A DNA stretch of 64,000 bases from RUG11198 sp036342255 (GTDB taxonomy: Bacteria; Bacillota_I; Bacilli_A; RF39; UBA660), in contig JAZAUS010000005.1 in assembly GCA_036342255.1 (NCBI GenBank), positions 62,001-126,000 of the forward strand, read 5' to 3'. A model generated the notes under the pieces. It saw only the letters and a list, made by a program, of their open reading frames with translations, had not been told where the DNA came from and searched no databases. Positions 43,916-53,080 of the stretch are shown one piece after another (the first letter of the stretch is position 1; each line of letters starts with the position of its first letter). The position numbers and the translations under genes are program-made.

Positions 43916-45175
43916 TTACACTTTTTTTACATTTTTTTTATAGAAAATAATAACTAATACTATAAAATATACACCTAACAATAGTATTAAAACATCATAT
44001 AATATTGCTGCTCCCAACAATTTATATTTTACTACCAACATCTTAGATATTAAAACTGAAATACCTGCTACTACACCATAGCCAAAAATAACTAATTTTT
44101 GAGCCCTAACAATAGTAACAATACTAAGTAAATACCCAACTATAGCATTTAGTCCTCCACCTATCATAAGAAGAGATAAATGTAATTTATATTTACTTAT
44201 ATCAACACCATATATTAAACCTAATACCTGTGTACCAAAAAAATAAGCAAATCCAACAGCCATAACAGTTATTACTCCTATTATAGATATCTGTTTAACA
44301 ATACTTTTTATCATTTCCTTATACTTACCACTATTCCAAGTCTCAGCAAGTCCCGTTAATAATGGTCTATAAATTAAAGTACTAATTAAATTAATAACAA
44401 ATACCGGCATAAATATAATACCAAAATAAGTTTGAAAACTATCACTAAGTACTTTATCAATAGAATACTTAGGAGAATTACATATGTATAAATATAAATA
44501 ACTACTAATAAATAAAGGGAAACATTCATATAAAAGTTGTAATACATTTTTATGTTTAGTTTTCTTTTTAAAAGAAAACCTTTTCTTTATATATTTATTA
44601 ATCCATACAAAGAATATAAAAGAAAATACAAAACTTGTAATACAACTAATTAATAAATCTTTAGTTATTATTATAACAACAGTAAAAAATATTAAAGATA
44701 CTATATATCTTATACTTTGAGCTCTACACGCAACATCTAATCTATTATTTTGCTGATAAAAACCATGATATACATCTTCAATAGCATCTACCCACTTAAA
44801 TAATATAAAAAACAAAATAATTAAAGCTTTATTAATCGTATAACCATTATAAATAATAATTATAAAACTAGCTATAATCATCAATATACTAGTAATAAAT
44901 CTACTACTTAGATATTCACTAAAAGAAAATTTTTTTAATGTATCAGTAGCTTGATAATTACGCATACCATAATTACCTATAGTTAGCATTTGATATGCTA
45001 AAGTAGACGCTATTACAAAAATACCTCCCACTTTAACACCAATGAAACGTGTAACTATTAATAACAAATAAGCAGATATAATAGCATTTAATAAACTAGC
45101 AACAATATTCCATATAACACTCTGACTTTTTATACTTTTATCATTATTAAAAATAAATCTATCTAAATATTTCAC
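43916..45175 (-). CDS. polysaccharide flippase (Wzx/MATE-like)
   Basis: About 12 membrane helices in 419 residues. The N-terminus (SQSVIWNIVASLLNAIISAY, then RFIGVKVGGIFVIASTLAYQ) is typical of oligosaccharide flippases that move lipid-linked repeat units across the membrane. The start is taken as GTG 45175, six bases after GGAG; the in-frame ATG 45187 has no ribosome site and would overlap the upstream gene. No Wzy-type polymerase is recognised beside it. Confidence 0.85.
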   Translation of the reverse strand: MKYLDRFIFNNDKSIKSQSVIWNIVASLLNAIISAYLLLIVTRFIGVKVGGIFVIASTLAYQMLTIGNYGMRNYQATDTLKKFSFSEYLSSRFITSILMIIASFIIIIYNGYTINKALIILFFILFKWVDAIEDVYHGFYQQNNRLDVACRAQSIRYIVSLIFFTVVIIITKDLLISCITSFVFSFIFFVWINKYIKKRFSFKKKTKHKNVLQLLYECFPLFISSYLYLYICNSPKYSIDKVLSDSFQTYFGIIFMPVFVINLISTLIYRPLLTGLAETWNSGKYKEMIKSIVKQISIIGVITVMAVGFAYFFGTQVLGLIYGVDISKYKLHLSLLMIGGGLNAIVGYLLSIVTIVRAQKLVIFGYGVVAGISVLISKMLVVKYKLLGAAILYDVLILLLGVYFIVLVIIFYKKNVKKV

Positions 45176-45176
45176 A

Positions 45177-46172
45177 CTAATCTCCATCTTTTTTTAATTT
45201 TTTTTGTCTTCTTTTCATCAAATATGGTGCAAAAGTATTAATAACCCAAAATCTAAATCTAGGAAGTCTTTTACCAAAGAAATTAAATATATAAAAGAAG
45301 AAAAAATATGTTTCCCAACCCTTATCTTTTTCTTTATCTTTAAAAGGAGTAAGACTCATATAATAATCAAATTCCTTTTGATAAGGATGTTTACATCCCT
45401 CTCTCCATGGCCTTTCTTCTCCTAAATAATGAATAATAACAGGTTCTTTTTTTGATTCATCATACCAACTCTTAGGAATAAACTTATAAGGAGCTTGTGA
45501 TTTCTTTAAATACCAATATGGATAATATATATAAGAAGTATAATAATTAAACTTAGGTTTAATTACTTTTATTTCCTGCCTTAAAGTTCCATTAATCGCA
45601 TCTTGATCATTAGCAGATAATCTACCATTATGTTCTTTATAGTATTCAATAATACGTTCTCCAGTTTTTTCTTCACGCCATTTCTTTAAATTAATAAGAA
45701 GAACACCAGCATTAATATAAGGATCTTTATCTGTTAATTCTAGCTCCGTAACAGGTCTTACTCTACTAGTTGGTGCTAAACTACCAGCTATTACATTTTT
45801 AGACATATCAATATTCCATAACTCTTTTAAACTTCTTAAACAAATTGTATCACCATCTAGATATATTACTTTCTCTACCCAATCAGGTAATAGTTTATCA
45901 AAAAAGAATCTTGCTAAAACTGAAACATGCCAACCAAGTGTATCAACATCAAAATCAAACATACCCCTTATATCATTCAATTCAACAATATAACACTTTC
46001 TTTTATATTTTTTACCAATATCCTTTAATATTTTTTGATATTTTTTACTCATATTAATAGCAACTACAAAAATATTTAATTCTTTAACCCTTTTATTATT
46101 CTCATATACTGATGTCATACAGGCTGCAACTTGTGGAACAAATCCATCATTTGTTGTATATACTATATTCAT
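45177..46172 (-). CDS. family 8 glycosyltransferase
   Basis: A retaining GT-A transferase: MNIVYTTNDGFVPQVAACMT at the start, VIYLDGDTICLRSLKELW with the DxD metal site, YINAGVLLINLKKWREE and HYLGEERPW near the end, all diagnostic of GT8. The C-terminus is basic and hydrophobic, consistent with membrane association. It starts in a TAATG overlap with licD. The sugar is probably glucose or galactose, going by the family; GalE is in the same operon. Confidence 0.9.
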   Translation of the reverse strand: MNIVYTTNDGFVPQVAACMTSVYENNKRVKELNIFVVAINMSKKYQKILKDIGKKYKRKCYIVELNDIRGMFDFDVDTLGWHVSVLARFFFDKLLPDWVEKVIYLDGDTICLRSLKELWNIDMSKNVIAGSLAPTSRVRPVTELELTDKDPYINAGVLLINLKKWREEKTGERIIEYYKEHNGRLSANDQDAINGTLRQEIKVIKPKFNYYTSYIYYPYWYLKKSQAPYKFIPKSWYDESKKEPVIIHYLGEERPWREGCKHPYQKEFDYYMSLTPFKDKEKDKGWETYFFFFYIFNFFGKRLPRFRFWVINTFAPYLMKRRQKKLKKDGD

Positions 46173-47038
46173 TACTTACTTCCTTTCTTTTTTTTATCAA
46201 AAATTAAACTATATGGTGGATGAGTATGTCTTTTATCTTCAGGTGGTAAAGTCATATAATCACCATATCTTGTAGTCAAATATTTATCAACATTTTTATA
46301 AATACTCACATTTAAATTTTCAAATTTAACTTTTTTAACAGGATATACATCATCTTTATTTACAATACTAGTATATTTCTGAGGATCAAACATATATGCA
46401 AATCTTTTCGTATCACAATCTTTATACATAGTAGAATACTTATAAGCTTTTTTATAAAAATATCTTGTACTAAAAGGAGATATTTTTAATATGTAATGAG
46501 CAACTAAAAATATGAATTCCAATACTTTCTTCTTAATGCCATAACAATATAATACTGGTTTTTTAACACCACTTAATACAAGAAGTTTGCCATAAAACCA
46601 AGCTTTAGAATGTTGTTTTTTCATCAACTTATCATCATCTGGAACATTATCAAAAAAGAAAATATCTAAAAATATTCCAAACTCACCAGGAATATCTTTT
46701 AAATCAAGTGTTTTATATTCTGTACCTATTAACCCCATTCTTGTATTCATTAAAGGAAATTTATGATTATTATCATTGTTCATAGCAAAATACTTATCAG
46801 AATAATCTCTATTTAATATTTCTAAAAATTTATCATAATCATTCCTTGACATAGCTACATCTATATCATCATCCCAAGGAATAAACCCTTTATGTCTAAC
46901 AGCTCCTATTGCAGAACCACCACATATAAAATAATCTATATCATTTTCATCACATATCTTTATAAAATCTTTTAATATACCAAGTTCTATCTTTTGCAAT
47001 TTTTTTAATGTTTTACTATCATAATAATTCTCATTCAT
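46172..47038 (-). CDS. LicD family phosphotransferase
   Basis: 288 residues with the LicD core FICGGSAIGAVRHKGFIPWD followed by DDIDVAMSRNDYDKF. LicD enzymes place phosphocholine or other phosphoryl groups on surface sugars; in other clusters relatives transfer phosphoglycerol or phosphoribitol-type units. A pathway for choline uptake or activation (LicA-C) is not in the window, so the group added cannot be named. It overlaps both neighbours (eight bases with DUF2304, TAATG with GT8). Confidence 0.88.
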   Translation of the reverse strand: MNENYYDSKTLKKLQKIELGILKDFIKICDENDIDYFICGGSAIGAVRHKGFIPWDDDIDVAMSRNDYDKFLEILNRDYSDKYFAMNNDNNHKFPLMNTRMGLIGTEYKTLDLKDIPGEFGIFLDIFFFDNVPDDDKLMKKQHSKAWFYGKLLVLSGVKKPVLYCYGIKKKVLEFIFLVAHYILKISPFSTRYFYKKAYKYSTMYKDCDTKRFAYMFDPQKYTSIVNKDDVYPVKKVKFENLNVSIYKNVDKYLTTRYGDYMTLPPEDKRHTHPPYSLIFDKKKKGSK

Positions 47039-47375
47039 TTTTTTCCCTATCCTTCTTTATAATAGATATTTCTTGAATTAATAATCTAATTTTTCTATCT
47101 TGACTAGAATTAATAACTGTATTAGTTATATTAATTATAACTAATACTGCTATTAGTAAAGATAAAATCATATTAGAAGCTGTTTGAAATCCCAATGCTT
47201 TAGTTATATAAGATAATAATCCAGGTATAAATAAACATACCAATAACCCAATAAACAATATCAGCCACACTAAGGAATACTTAACATTTATTTTTTCTTT
47301 ATGAACCAAATGTAAAATAAAAATAATTATAAAAATACTAAATATACCAGATACAATAATTAAATTAATATTCAT
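47031..47375 (-). CDS. DUF2304 membrane protein
   Basis: 114 residues: three membrane helices (ILIVSGIFSIFIIIFILHLV-like start, YSLVWLILFIGLLVCLFIPG, ILSLLIAVLVIINITNTVI) and a charged C-terminal coil (DRKIRLLIQEISIIKKD). DUF2304 genes usually follow a dolichol-phosphate-type GT2, as here, and the product probably assists that enzyme or its lipid-linked sugar. The ATGA junction couples it to the upstream gene and proves that TGA is a stop in this genome. Confidence 0.9.
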   Translation of the reverse strand: MNINLIIVSGIFSIFIIIFILHLVHKEKINVKYSLVWLILFIGLLVCLFIPGLLSYITKALGFQTASNMILSLLIAVLVIINITNTVINSSQDRKIRLLIQEISIIKKDREKNE

Positions 47376-48088
47376 TTCCTAGACCTCCCTACTCCAATAA
47401 TAACTATAGATAATATTACATTTACCATATAATATATATTTTTCCAAGCTCTAATACTAGAAACTCCACCGACTCGCTCATTCATACTAACTGGTACTTC
47501 ATCAACCATATATCCTGACTTTAAAATCTCAGTTGTTGATACAGGTTCAGGATATTCAACAGGATAATTCTTTGCAAATCTCTTAATTAAATCTTTATCA
47601 ACAGCTCTAAATCCACTAGTAGTATCATATATTTTTTTACCAGTTACTAACTTAATAAAGAAAGAAATCATACTAATACCTGCTCTTCTAGCTTTACTAG
47701 ACTGAAAATCACTAGCTTCTTTTTTTATAAATCTTGACCCAATAACCATATTAGCTTTACCATCTTTAATAGGTTTTACAATATTCTTAACATATCTTAC
47801 ATCATGCTGTCCATCACCATCAAATTGGACAGCCACATCATAATCATTTTCAAATGCATATTTATAACCAGTCTGTACAGCTCCACCAATTCCTAAATTG
47901 TGTACCAATGTAATATAAGGAATATTATTCTTAATACATATTTCTTCAGTTCTATCCACACTACCATCATTAATAACAATAGCATCATAATTAGTATGAT
48001 TCTTCTTATTGAAATCAAGTATTCTTTGATAGTTTTCCAAAACATTTTCTTCTTCATTATAAGAAGGAATAATCAACAACACTTTCAA
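47372..48088 (-). CDS. family 2 glycosyltransferase, polyprenyl-phosphate (DPM1-like) type
   Basis: KVLLIIPSYNEEENVLENYQ, VINDGSVDRTEEI, VAVQFDGDGQHDV with the DxD site, MVIGSRFI and a short C-terminal hydrophobic segment identify a polyprenyl-phosphate sugar transferase. The start is TTG 48088, six bases after GAGGTG; the in-frame GTG 48097 is part of that ribosome site. It is the first gene of the long operon, just behind a near-consensus promoter, and works with DUF2304. Confidence 0.88.
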   Translation of the reverse strand: MKVLLIIPSYNEEENVLENYQRILDFNKKNHTNYDAIVINDGSVDRTEEICIKNNIPYITLVHNLGIGGAVQTGYKYAFENDYDVAVQFDGDGQHDVRYVKNIVKPIKDGKANMVIGSRFIKKEASDFQSSKARRAGISMISFFIKLVTGKKIYDTTSGFRAVDKDLIKRFAKNYPVEYPEPVSTTEILKSGYMVDEVPVSMNERVGGVSSIRAWKNIYYMVNVILSIVIIGVGRSRK

Positions 48089-48114
48089 CTTTAACACCTC
48101 TAATCTTTGATGAC

Positions 48115-48144
48115 ATTATATCATTTTTTTGATAATATAGTCAA
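48115..48144 (-). promoter_or_regulatory. strong promoter of the 38.9-48.1 kb polysaccharide operon
   Basis: On the minus strand TTGACT, an 18-base spacer and TATAAT with TGA before it, about 27 bases from the TTG start at 48088. Confidence 0.8.
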
Positions 48145-48215
48145 ACTATATAATATAATAATTAAAGTTATTTAGTATAAATAATGTAATTTTTAAGTAA
48201 ATTATATAGTAAATG

Positions 48216-48244
48216 ATGACTTTTTATAAAAAGTTTGATACAAT
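48216..48244 (+). promoter_or_regulatory. promoter of the lysozyme gene
   Basis: ATGACT (48216-48221), a 17-base spacer and TACAAT (48239-48244) preceded by TGA. It is divergent from the operon promoter about 100 bases away. Confidence 0.65.
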
Positions 48245-48266
48245 ACCCATATAAGGTGGTGGTTAA

Positions 48267-50759
48267 ATGAAAAAAAGAATTGCATTTATTCTACTAATTT
48301 TTTTATTCCTCAACATAAATAATGTATATGCAACTAGTACAATTAAAAATGGCACCTATGTAATTGAAAGTGCTGTTAGTAGTAGTAAAGTAATCGATCT
48401 AAATAGAGGAAGTACAACTAGTGGTACAAATATTCAATTATATCAAAAAAATGGAAGAAATAATCAAAAATGGAAAATTGAATATATAGCAAACGATGAT
48501 AGTTATTCCATAAGTAGTATAATTGATACAAATAAAGTTTTTGAAATATTTGGAGGACACTATCAAAACTTTACAAATATCCAATTATACAATAGTAATA
48601 ATAGGCCTAATCAAAGATGGTATATTAAACATATAGGTAATGGATATTTTAATATCGTTTCCAGCAATAAAAATTATTGTGTAGATGTAAATGGAGGAAA
48701 AAGTGCTAATGGTACTAATATTCAACTATATAAATGTAATAATAGTACTGCTCAAAAATTTAAACTAGTTGAAGAAATTAATCATGAAAAAACTATTGAT
48801 GATGGAATATATGTTATTAGTACAGCTCTATCAGATAGTAAAGTATTAGATGTTCATGGAGCTAGTTTAGCTAATAAAACTAATATAGAAATATATCAAA
48901 GAAAAGATAGTATTAATCAAAGATGGAGAATTAAATATTTATCAGATGGCTATTATAAAATAACAAGTATGCTTAGTAATAATAAATGCTTAGATATAAA
49001 TGGAGCTAAGTTTATTCCAGGATCTAACATACAATTATATAATTGTAATAATTCAACAGCTCAAAAATTTATTATAAAAAAAGCAAACGATGATTATTAT
49101 TACATTATATCTAGCTCATATAGCATGTATTTAGATGTTTATGGAAATCAAACCAACAATGGTACAAACATCTCATTACATTTTGGAAAAGATGGAACAA
49201 ATCAAAAATATAAATTTATTAAATTAGAAAATAATGATTTAGCAAATGGTGTATATACCATAAAAGCAACTAGTGATGATACAAAAGCTTTAGATGTATA
49301 TGGTGGAACCGAATATGAAGAAGCTCTTATAAAACTTTATAATTCTAAAGATACTAACAATCAAAAATGGTATATAATAAAAGAAGAAGATCACTATATA
49401 ATAAGATCTCTATTAAACCCAAAATATTACCTAGGTCTAAATAGTAATAATAATTTAATTATAAAAAGTGAAAAACAACTATGGGATATAATTACAACAA
49501 CTGATGGTATCTATAATATTATACCAGCTGGAATTGATAAGTATTTAAGTATAAGTGATTCTTCATTAGCAAACGGAACAACAATAAGCCTTAGTGATAA
49601 TCCATCAGATTTATCTATGTTTAGTATTATAGATACACAATTAAACACTAACGACAAAACAATTAAAGATGGATACTATATTATTAAATCTTCTATAGAT
49701 GATAATAAAGTAATGGAAATATTTGGAGGATATAAATCAAACAATACCAATATTAACTTATATCAAAGAAATAATCGAAATAATCAAATATGGTATTTAA
49801 AATACTCTAGTAATGGAATCTACTCTATTACTAGTGCAATGAACCCTAATATAAACTTTAATAATACAAATGACAACATTGATATTTATGCAAATAATAG
49901 TACTAATAATCAAAAATGGTCATTAATAAATGACAAAGATGGTAATTTTACTATCATATCTAAAAGCAATAACAAATGTGTTACTCTATTAAATGGAAAT
50001 ACAGATAATAAAACCAACATATTATTAGACAATTGTAATGAAAATAACAGTCAAAAATTTATATTAGAAAGTTACGAAAAACAAAAAGTATATAAAGGTG
50101 TAGATATATCTCAATATCAAAAAAATATTGATTGGCCTACTTTTGCTAACGGTATAGATTTTGTTATACTAAGAGCAGGATATGGTGATAATTGGTCTAA
50201 TCAAGATGATAAATTATTTTTAGAAAATGTATCTAAATGTAAACAATATAATATTCCTTATGGAGTTTATCTATATTCATATGCCAAAAGAATTCAAAAA
50301 GATAATAATGATGCTAACTTAAATTACAATGCCGAATCTGCAGTCAGTGAAGCTGCTCACGTCATGAGACTTATTAATTCTGTTAGTTATAAACCAAATT
50401 TAAAAACTTCTGTATATTTAGATATGGAAGAAGATAGCTATGCTTCACTTGGTAAACCAACACTAACAGGTATTGCTAATAAGTTCTGTAGTATTATACA
50501 ATCTAATGGATATGGTTGCAGTGTATATGCAAACCTAAATTGGTTAAATAATAATTTAAACACTACCCAACTAATAAACAAAAACAGTATATGGGTTGCC
50601 AGTTGGTACAGTCCATCTCCAACTGATTATACAAAAGCTTTAAATGATAAACCAAGTTATTCTTTAACAGGTTATAAATTATGGCAATTTTCAGATAATG
50701 GAACTATTAATGGATATAGACCTTTAGATTTAGATTTAGGTTACAATATATTCGATTAA
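48267..50759 (+). CDS. secreted GH25 lysozyme with four ricin-type beta-trefoils
   Basis: Signal peptide 1-22 (IAFILLIFLFLN, cut near VYA). Four beta-trefoils of about 140 residues follow, each built from three QxW-type repeats: 27-168 (NQKW, NQRW, AQKF), 176-319 (NQRW, AQKF, NQKY), 325-456 (NQKW, the other two decayed) and 466-601 (NQIW, NQKW, SQKF). Residues 609-828 are a GH25 muramidase: GVDISQYQKNIDW (Asp613), RAGYG, and YLDMEED with Asp719 and Glu721. It cuts peptidoglycan outside the cell; the lectin part should hold sugars of wall or host. GGTGGTGG precedes the ATG. Confidence 0.93.
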   Translation: MKKRIAFILLIFLFLNINNVYATSTIKNGTYVIESAVSSSKVIDLNRGSTTSGTNIQLYQKNGRNNQKWKIEYIANDDSYSISSIIDTNKVFEIFGGHYQNFTNIQLYNSNNRPNQRWYIKHIGNGYFNIVSSNKNYCVDVNGGKSANGTNIQLYKCNNSTAQKFKLVEEINHEKTIDDGIYVISTALSDSKVLDVHGASLANKTNIEIYQRKDSINQRWRIKYLSDGYYKITSMLSNNKCLDINGAKFIPGSNIQLYNCNNSTAQKFIIKKANDDYYYIISSSYSMYLDVYGNQTNNGTNISLHFGKDGTNQKYKFIKLENNDLANGVYTIKATSDDTKALDVYGGTEYEEALIKLYNSKDTNNQKWYIIKEEDHYIIRSLLNPKYYLGLNSNNNLIIKSEKQLWDIITTTDGIYNIIPAGIDKYLSISDSSLANGTTISLSDNPSDLSMFSIIDTQLNTNDKTIKDGYYIIKSSIDDNKVMEIFGGYKSNNTNINLYQRNNRNNQIWYLKYSSNGIYSITSAMNPNINFNNTNDNIDIYANNSTNNQKWSLINDKDGNFTIISKSNNKCVTLLNGNTDNKTNILLDNCNENNSQKFILESYEKQKVYKGVDISQYQKNIDWPTFANGIDFVILRAGYGDNWSNQDDKLFLENVSKCKQYNIPYGVYLYSYAKRIQKDNNDANLNYNAESAVSEAAHVMRLINSVSYKPNLKTSVYLDMEEDSYASLGKPTLTGIANKFCSIIQSNGYGCSVYANLNWLNNNLNTTQLINKNSIWVASWYSPSPTDYTKALNDKPSYSLTGYKLWQFSDNGTINGYRPLDLDLGYNIFD

Positions 50760-50790
50760 AAATCAAACCAATATATGGTTTGATTTTTTT
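50758..50790 (+). terminator. terminator of the lysozyme gene
   Basis: AAATCAAACCA and TGGTTTGATTT pair around ATATA, with a T-run after it, directly behind the stop. Confidence 0.85.
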
Positions 50791-50821
50791 ATTATATAGA
50801 AATGCTTAGAATCTTAAAAGC

Positions 50822-50841
50822 AATAATAATAATAATAATAT
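50822..50841. repeat. AAT trinucleotide repeat, about 6.7 units
   Basis: A run of AAT triplets between the two convergent terminators. It is not in a gene. Such tracts can vary in length, but nothing shows a role here. Confidence 0.7.
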
Positions 50842-50852
50842 AGTTATATAAT

Positions 50853-50879
50853 AAAAAAAGAAGCATATAATTATACTTC
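50853..50879 (-). terminator. terminator of the ABC exporter / glycosyltransferase operon
   Basis: On the minus strand GAAGTATA and TATGCTTC pair (one U-G wobble) around ATTA, then a seven-base T-run. It lies about 70 bases after the stop at 50948; the stretch between holds no recognisable gene. Confidence 0.65.
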
Positions 50880-50947
50880 ATAAATAATTCATCTATTATA
50901 AAAATAATTTCCTTTCACTATTAAACAAAAAATCTTCTTCATTATAT

Positions 50948-53080
50948 TTAGCAATTTGTTTTAAAAATATAGGCATCATATTCATTATAGATTTTTTCAT
51001 AACCAAGATTAGATAAATCTTTGCCACTAGTAACCAAATAATCTACCCCAATTTTACATACATCACTTTTATTAATAAACATATTAATATAATCATTATA
51101 TATTAATTCAAAATATGTATTTTTATCTTCAATAATTTGAACTCCAACATGTTCAAACCTATTATAAACTTCGTTATATTTCAATTTAGGATCCAATTTA
51201 TGATACAAATCTAAATTTGGAACATAATTAACAGAATCTATTGTTTTAGCACCATTAACTACTAAATAATTACCTGTATATCTATCTTTATCAGCACTCA
51301 TAAAAATAGAATTTTTATCTTCTTTTACCATTTTTTTTATTTCTTTAGCTAACGGTTTATCATAAAAAACACTCAATCCTTTATTAATAGGTGATACAAA
51401 TAATCCAGTTTCAATCGACAATAAGATTAATAATAAACCAAGTAGATTATTACCTTTCTTATCATTACATAATGTTAAAAAAATTATAAAAGAAAATACG
51501 ATTAATGATGCAATAGTCATTTTCAAAGTTAAATAATTTGGCGCAACAATTTTAAAAGTTTTGTTAGAAAGCTTAACAATTGTTATAGTAGATAAAACAG
51601 AAATTATTCCAATTATAATTCTTTTCTTACTAAAAAGATTTTCCCTAGTTGATGTATGATAATTAGCTAATATATAAATATAAATAATTAATGACAAATA
51701 ACCTATAACTACTTGTGTCCTATTAACTGTTGAAGTATACATTAAAGTTATTTTCGACAAAATATTAGGTAAAGGAAATAAAACCCACAAGCAAAACCAA
51801 ACCATTAAAATATTACACATAATCAAAAATAAATCTTTTTTCCTTGCTTTAATCATATAATAAATAGATAAAAAAACTGGTATTGGAAACAATCCCATAT
51901 ATTGAGATATTTCACAAGGATTATCTAATAACTTAAAAGGAAAGAAAATAGAACTAACATAAGTAAATAGAGATATATAATCTGCTCCCCCACCAGAACT
52001 ATCTCGTCCTCCTGGATAAACAGTTGAAGTCATAATTTTTATTACATCTCTATTATAATAAAATGTTAAAGCTAATGGAATAATTATAACCATTAAAGTT
52101 GGAATAAGATATAAAAATACTTTTTTATTTACTTTATCTTTATTATTAATAATTATCCAAATGAAGAATAATAAAAATACATATCCGTAAGGAACTTGCC
52201 AAGCTGGGTATAGAATTAATATATATAAATAACCAGAATATCCAAATAGCACAGATAATAACAATTTCTTTTTCTTATCTTCAGTAATCAGAAAATAATA
52301 AAACAATACTACTGCTAAAGCACCATAACCAGCTAAAGTAGGATTTTGCCACCATTGTACCGCCGGTGATAATATAGCAATAATTGTTCCAAGTAATGAA
52401 TAAAATTTATTCTTATTAAGTAAAATCATGAACATCTCAAACGTTGCAAAAAACATTATAAAATATGGTAAATACCATGCTAGCGAAAATGCTCGTTCTA
52501 CATCTAAAAAGAAATATCCAATTTTATTTGGTGTTGCAAGAATACTAATATCCTTTGATGGCAAATTAGGATATAACATAACTAAATTTTTATGCGCACC
52601 AAGTATTTTATTATAAGTTGCAAAATTTACTGTAGGAGTAGCTTGCGATAATGTCATTGGAGTAGATACTAACCATTCATCACTTCTTATACCCCGAGCA
52701 CTACCATATATGATACTAGATTTTACCCGATACTCAGGTTGCACTATATCATTCCATATTGGTACTGACGAACCATTATATTTTCCGATAACTAATATTG
52801 ATAATAATACAAATCCAATCCAATATCGCTTTCTATACATAAAATTGTACAACGTTTTTTTATTTATTAATAAATTACATAAAATAAAAATATCAAAAAT
52901 ATAAAAAAACATCATTAAATCCCAGGAAAATCCTACAGTTTTAGAATATTTAATATATACCAAAAATAAGAATGTAGTAATTAAAAAATATATAAAACTA
53001 AATAATTTTCTATGCTTCCATAAAGGATTTGATTTTGCACTTAATTCTACTTTTGCTTTTTTCTTTGATCTCTTTTCCAT
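50948..53080 (-). CDS. large polytopic membrane protein, probable GT-C type glycosyltransferase
   Basis: 710 residues with about 13-14 membrane helices and a basic N-terminus. The first large outside loop contains GSARGIRSDEWLVSTPMTLS, an Arg/Asp/Glu motif characteristic of a family of big membrane proteins found in rhamnose-polysaccharide clusters. The C-terminal 120 residues form a soluble outside domain. It probably uses lipid-linked sugars to add side groups outside the cell (inference). Its start overlaps the upstream gene in TAATG. Confidence 0.72.
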   Translation of the reverse strand: MEKRSKKKAKVELSAKSNPLWKHRKLFSFIYFLITTFLFLVYIKYSKTVGFSWDLMMFFYIFDIFILCNLLINKKTLYNFMYRKRYWIGFVLLSILVIGKYNGSSVPIWNDIVQPEYRVKSSIIYGSARGIRSDEWLVSTPMTLSQATPTVNFATYNKILGAHKNLVMLYPNLPSKDISILATPNKIGYFFLDVERAFSLAWYLPYFIMFFATFEMFMILLNKNKFYSLLGTIIAILSPAVQWWQNPTLAGYGALAVVLFYYFLITEDKKKKLLLSVLFGYSGYLYILILYPAWQVPYGYVFLLFFIWIIINNKDKVNKKVFLYLIPTLMVIIIPLALTFYYNRDVIKIMTSTVYPGGRDSSGGGADYISLFTYVSSIFFPFKLLDNPCEISQYMGLFPIPVFLSIYYMIKARKKDLFLIMCNILMVWFCLWVLFPLPNILSKITLMYTSTVNRTQVVIGYLSLIIYIYILANYHTSTRENLFSKKRIIIGIISVLSTITIVKLSNKTFKIVAPNYLTLKMTIASLIVFSFIIFLTLCNDKKGNNLLGLLLILLSIETGLFVSPINKGLSVFYDKPLAKEIKKMVKEDKNSIFMSADKDRYTGNYLVVNGAKTIDSVNYVPNLDLYHKLDPKLKYNEVYNRFEHVGVQIIEDKNTYFELIYNDYINMFINKSDVCKIGVDYLVTSGKDLSNLGYEKIYNEYDAYIFKTNC

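Noticed and set aside
50880..50947. 17-codon minus-strand frame (MKKIFCLIVKG...) after the large membrane protein gene
   Set aside because: No ribosome site and it lies between a stop codon and the terminator; probably untranslated trailer.
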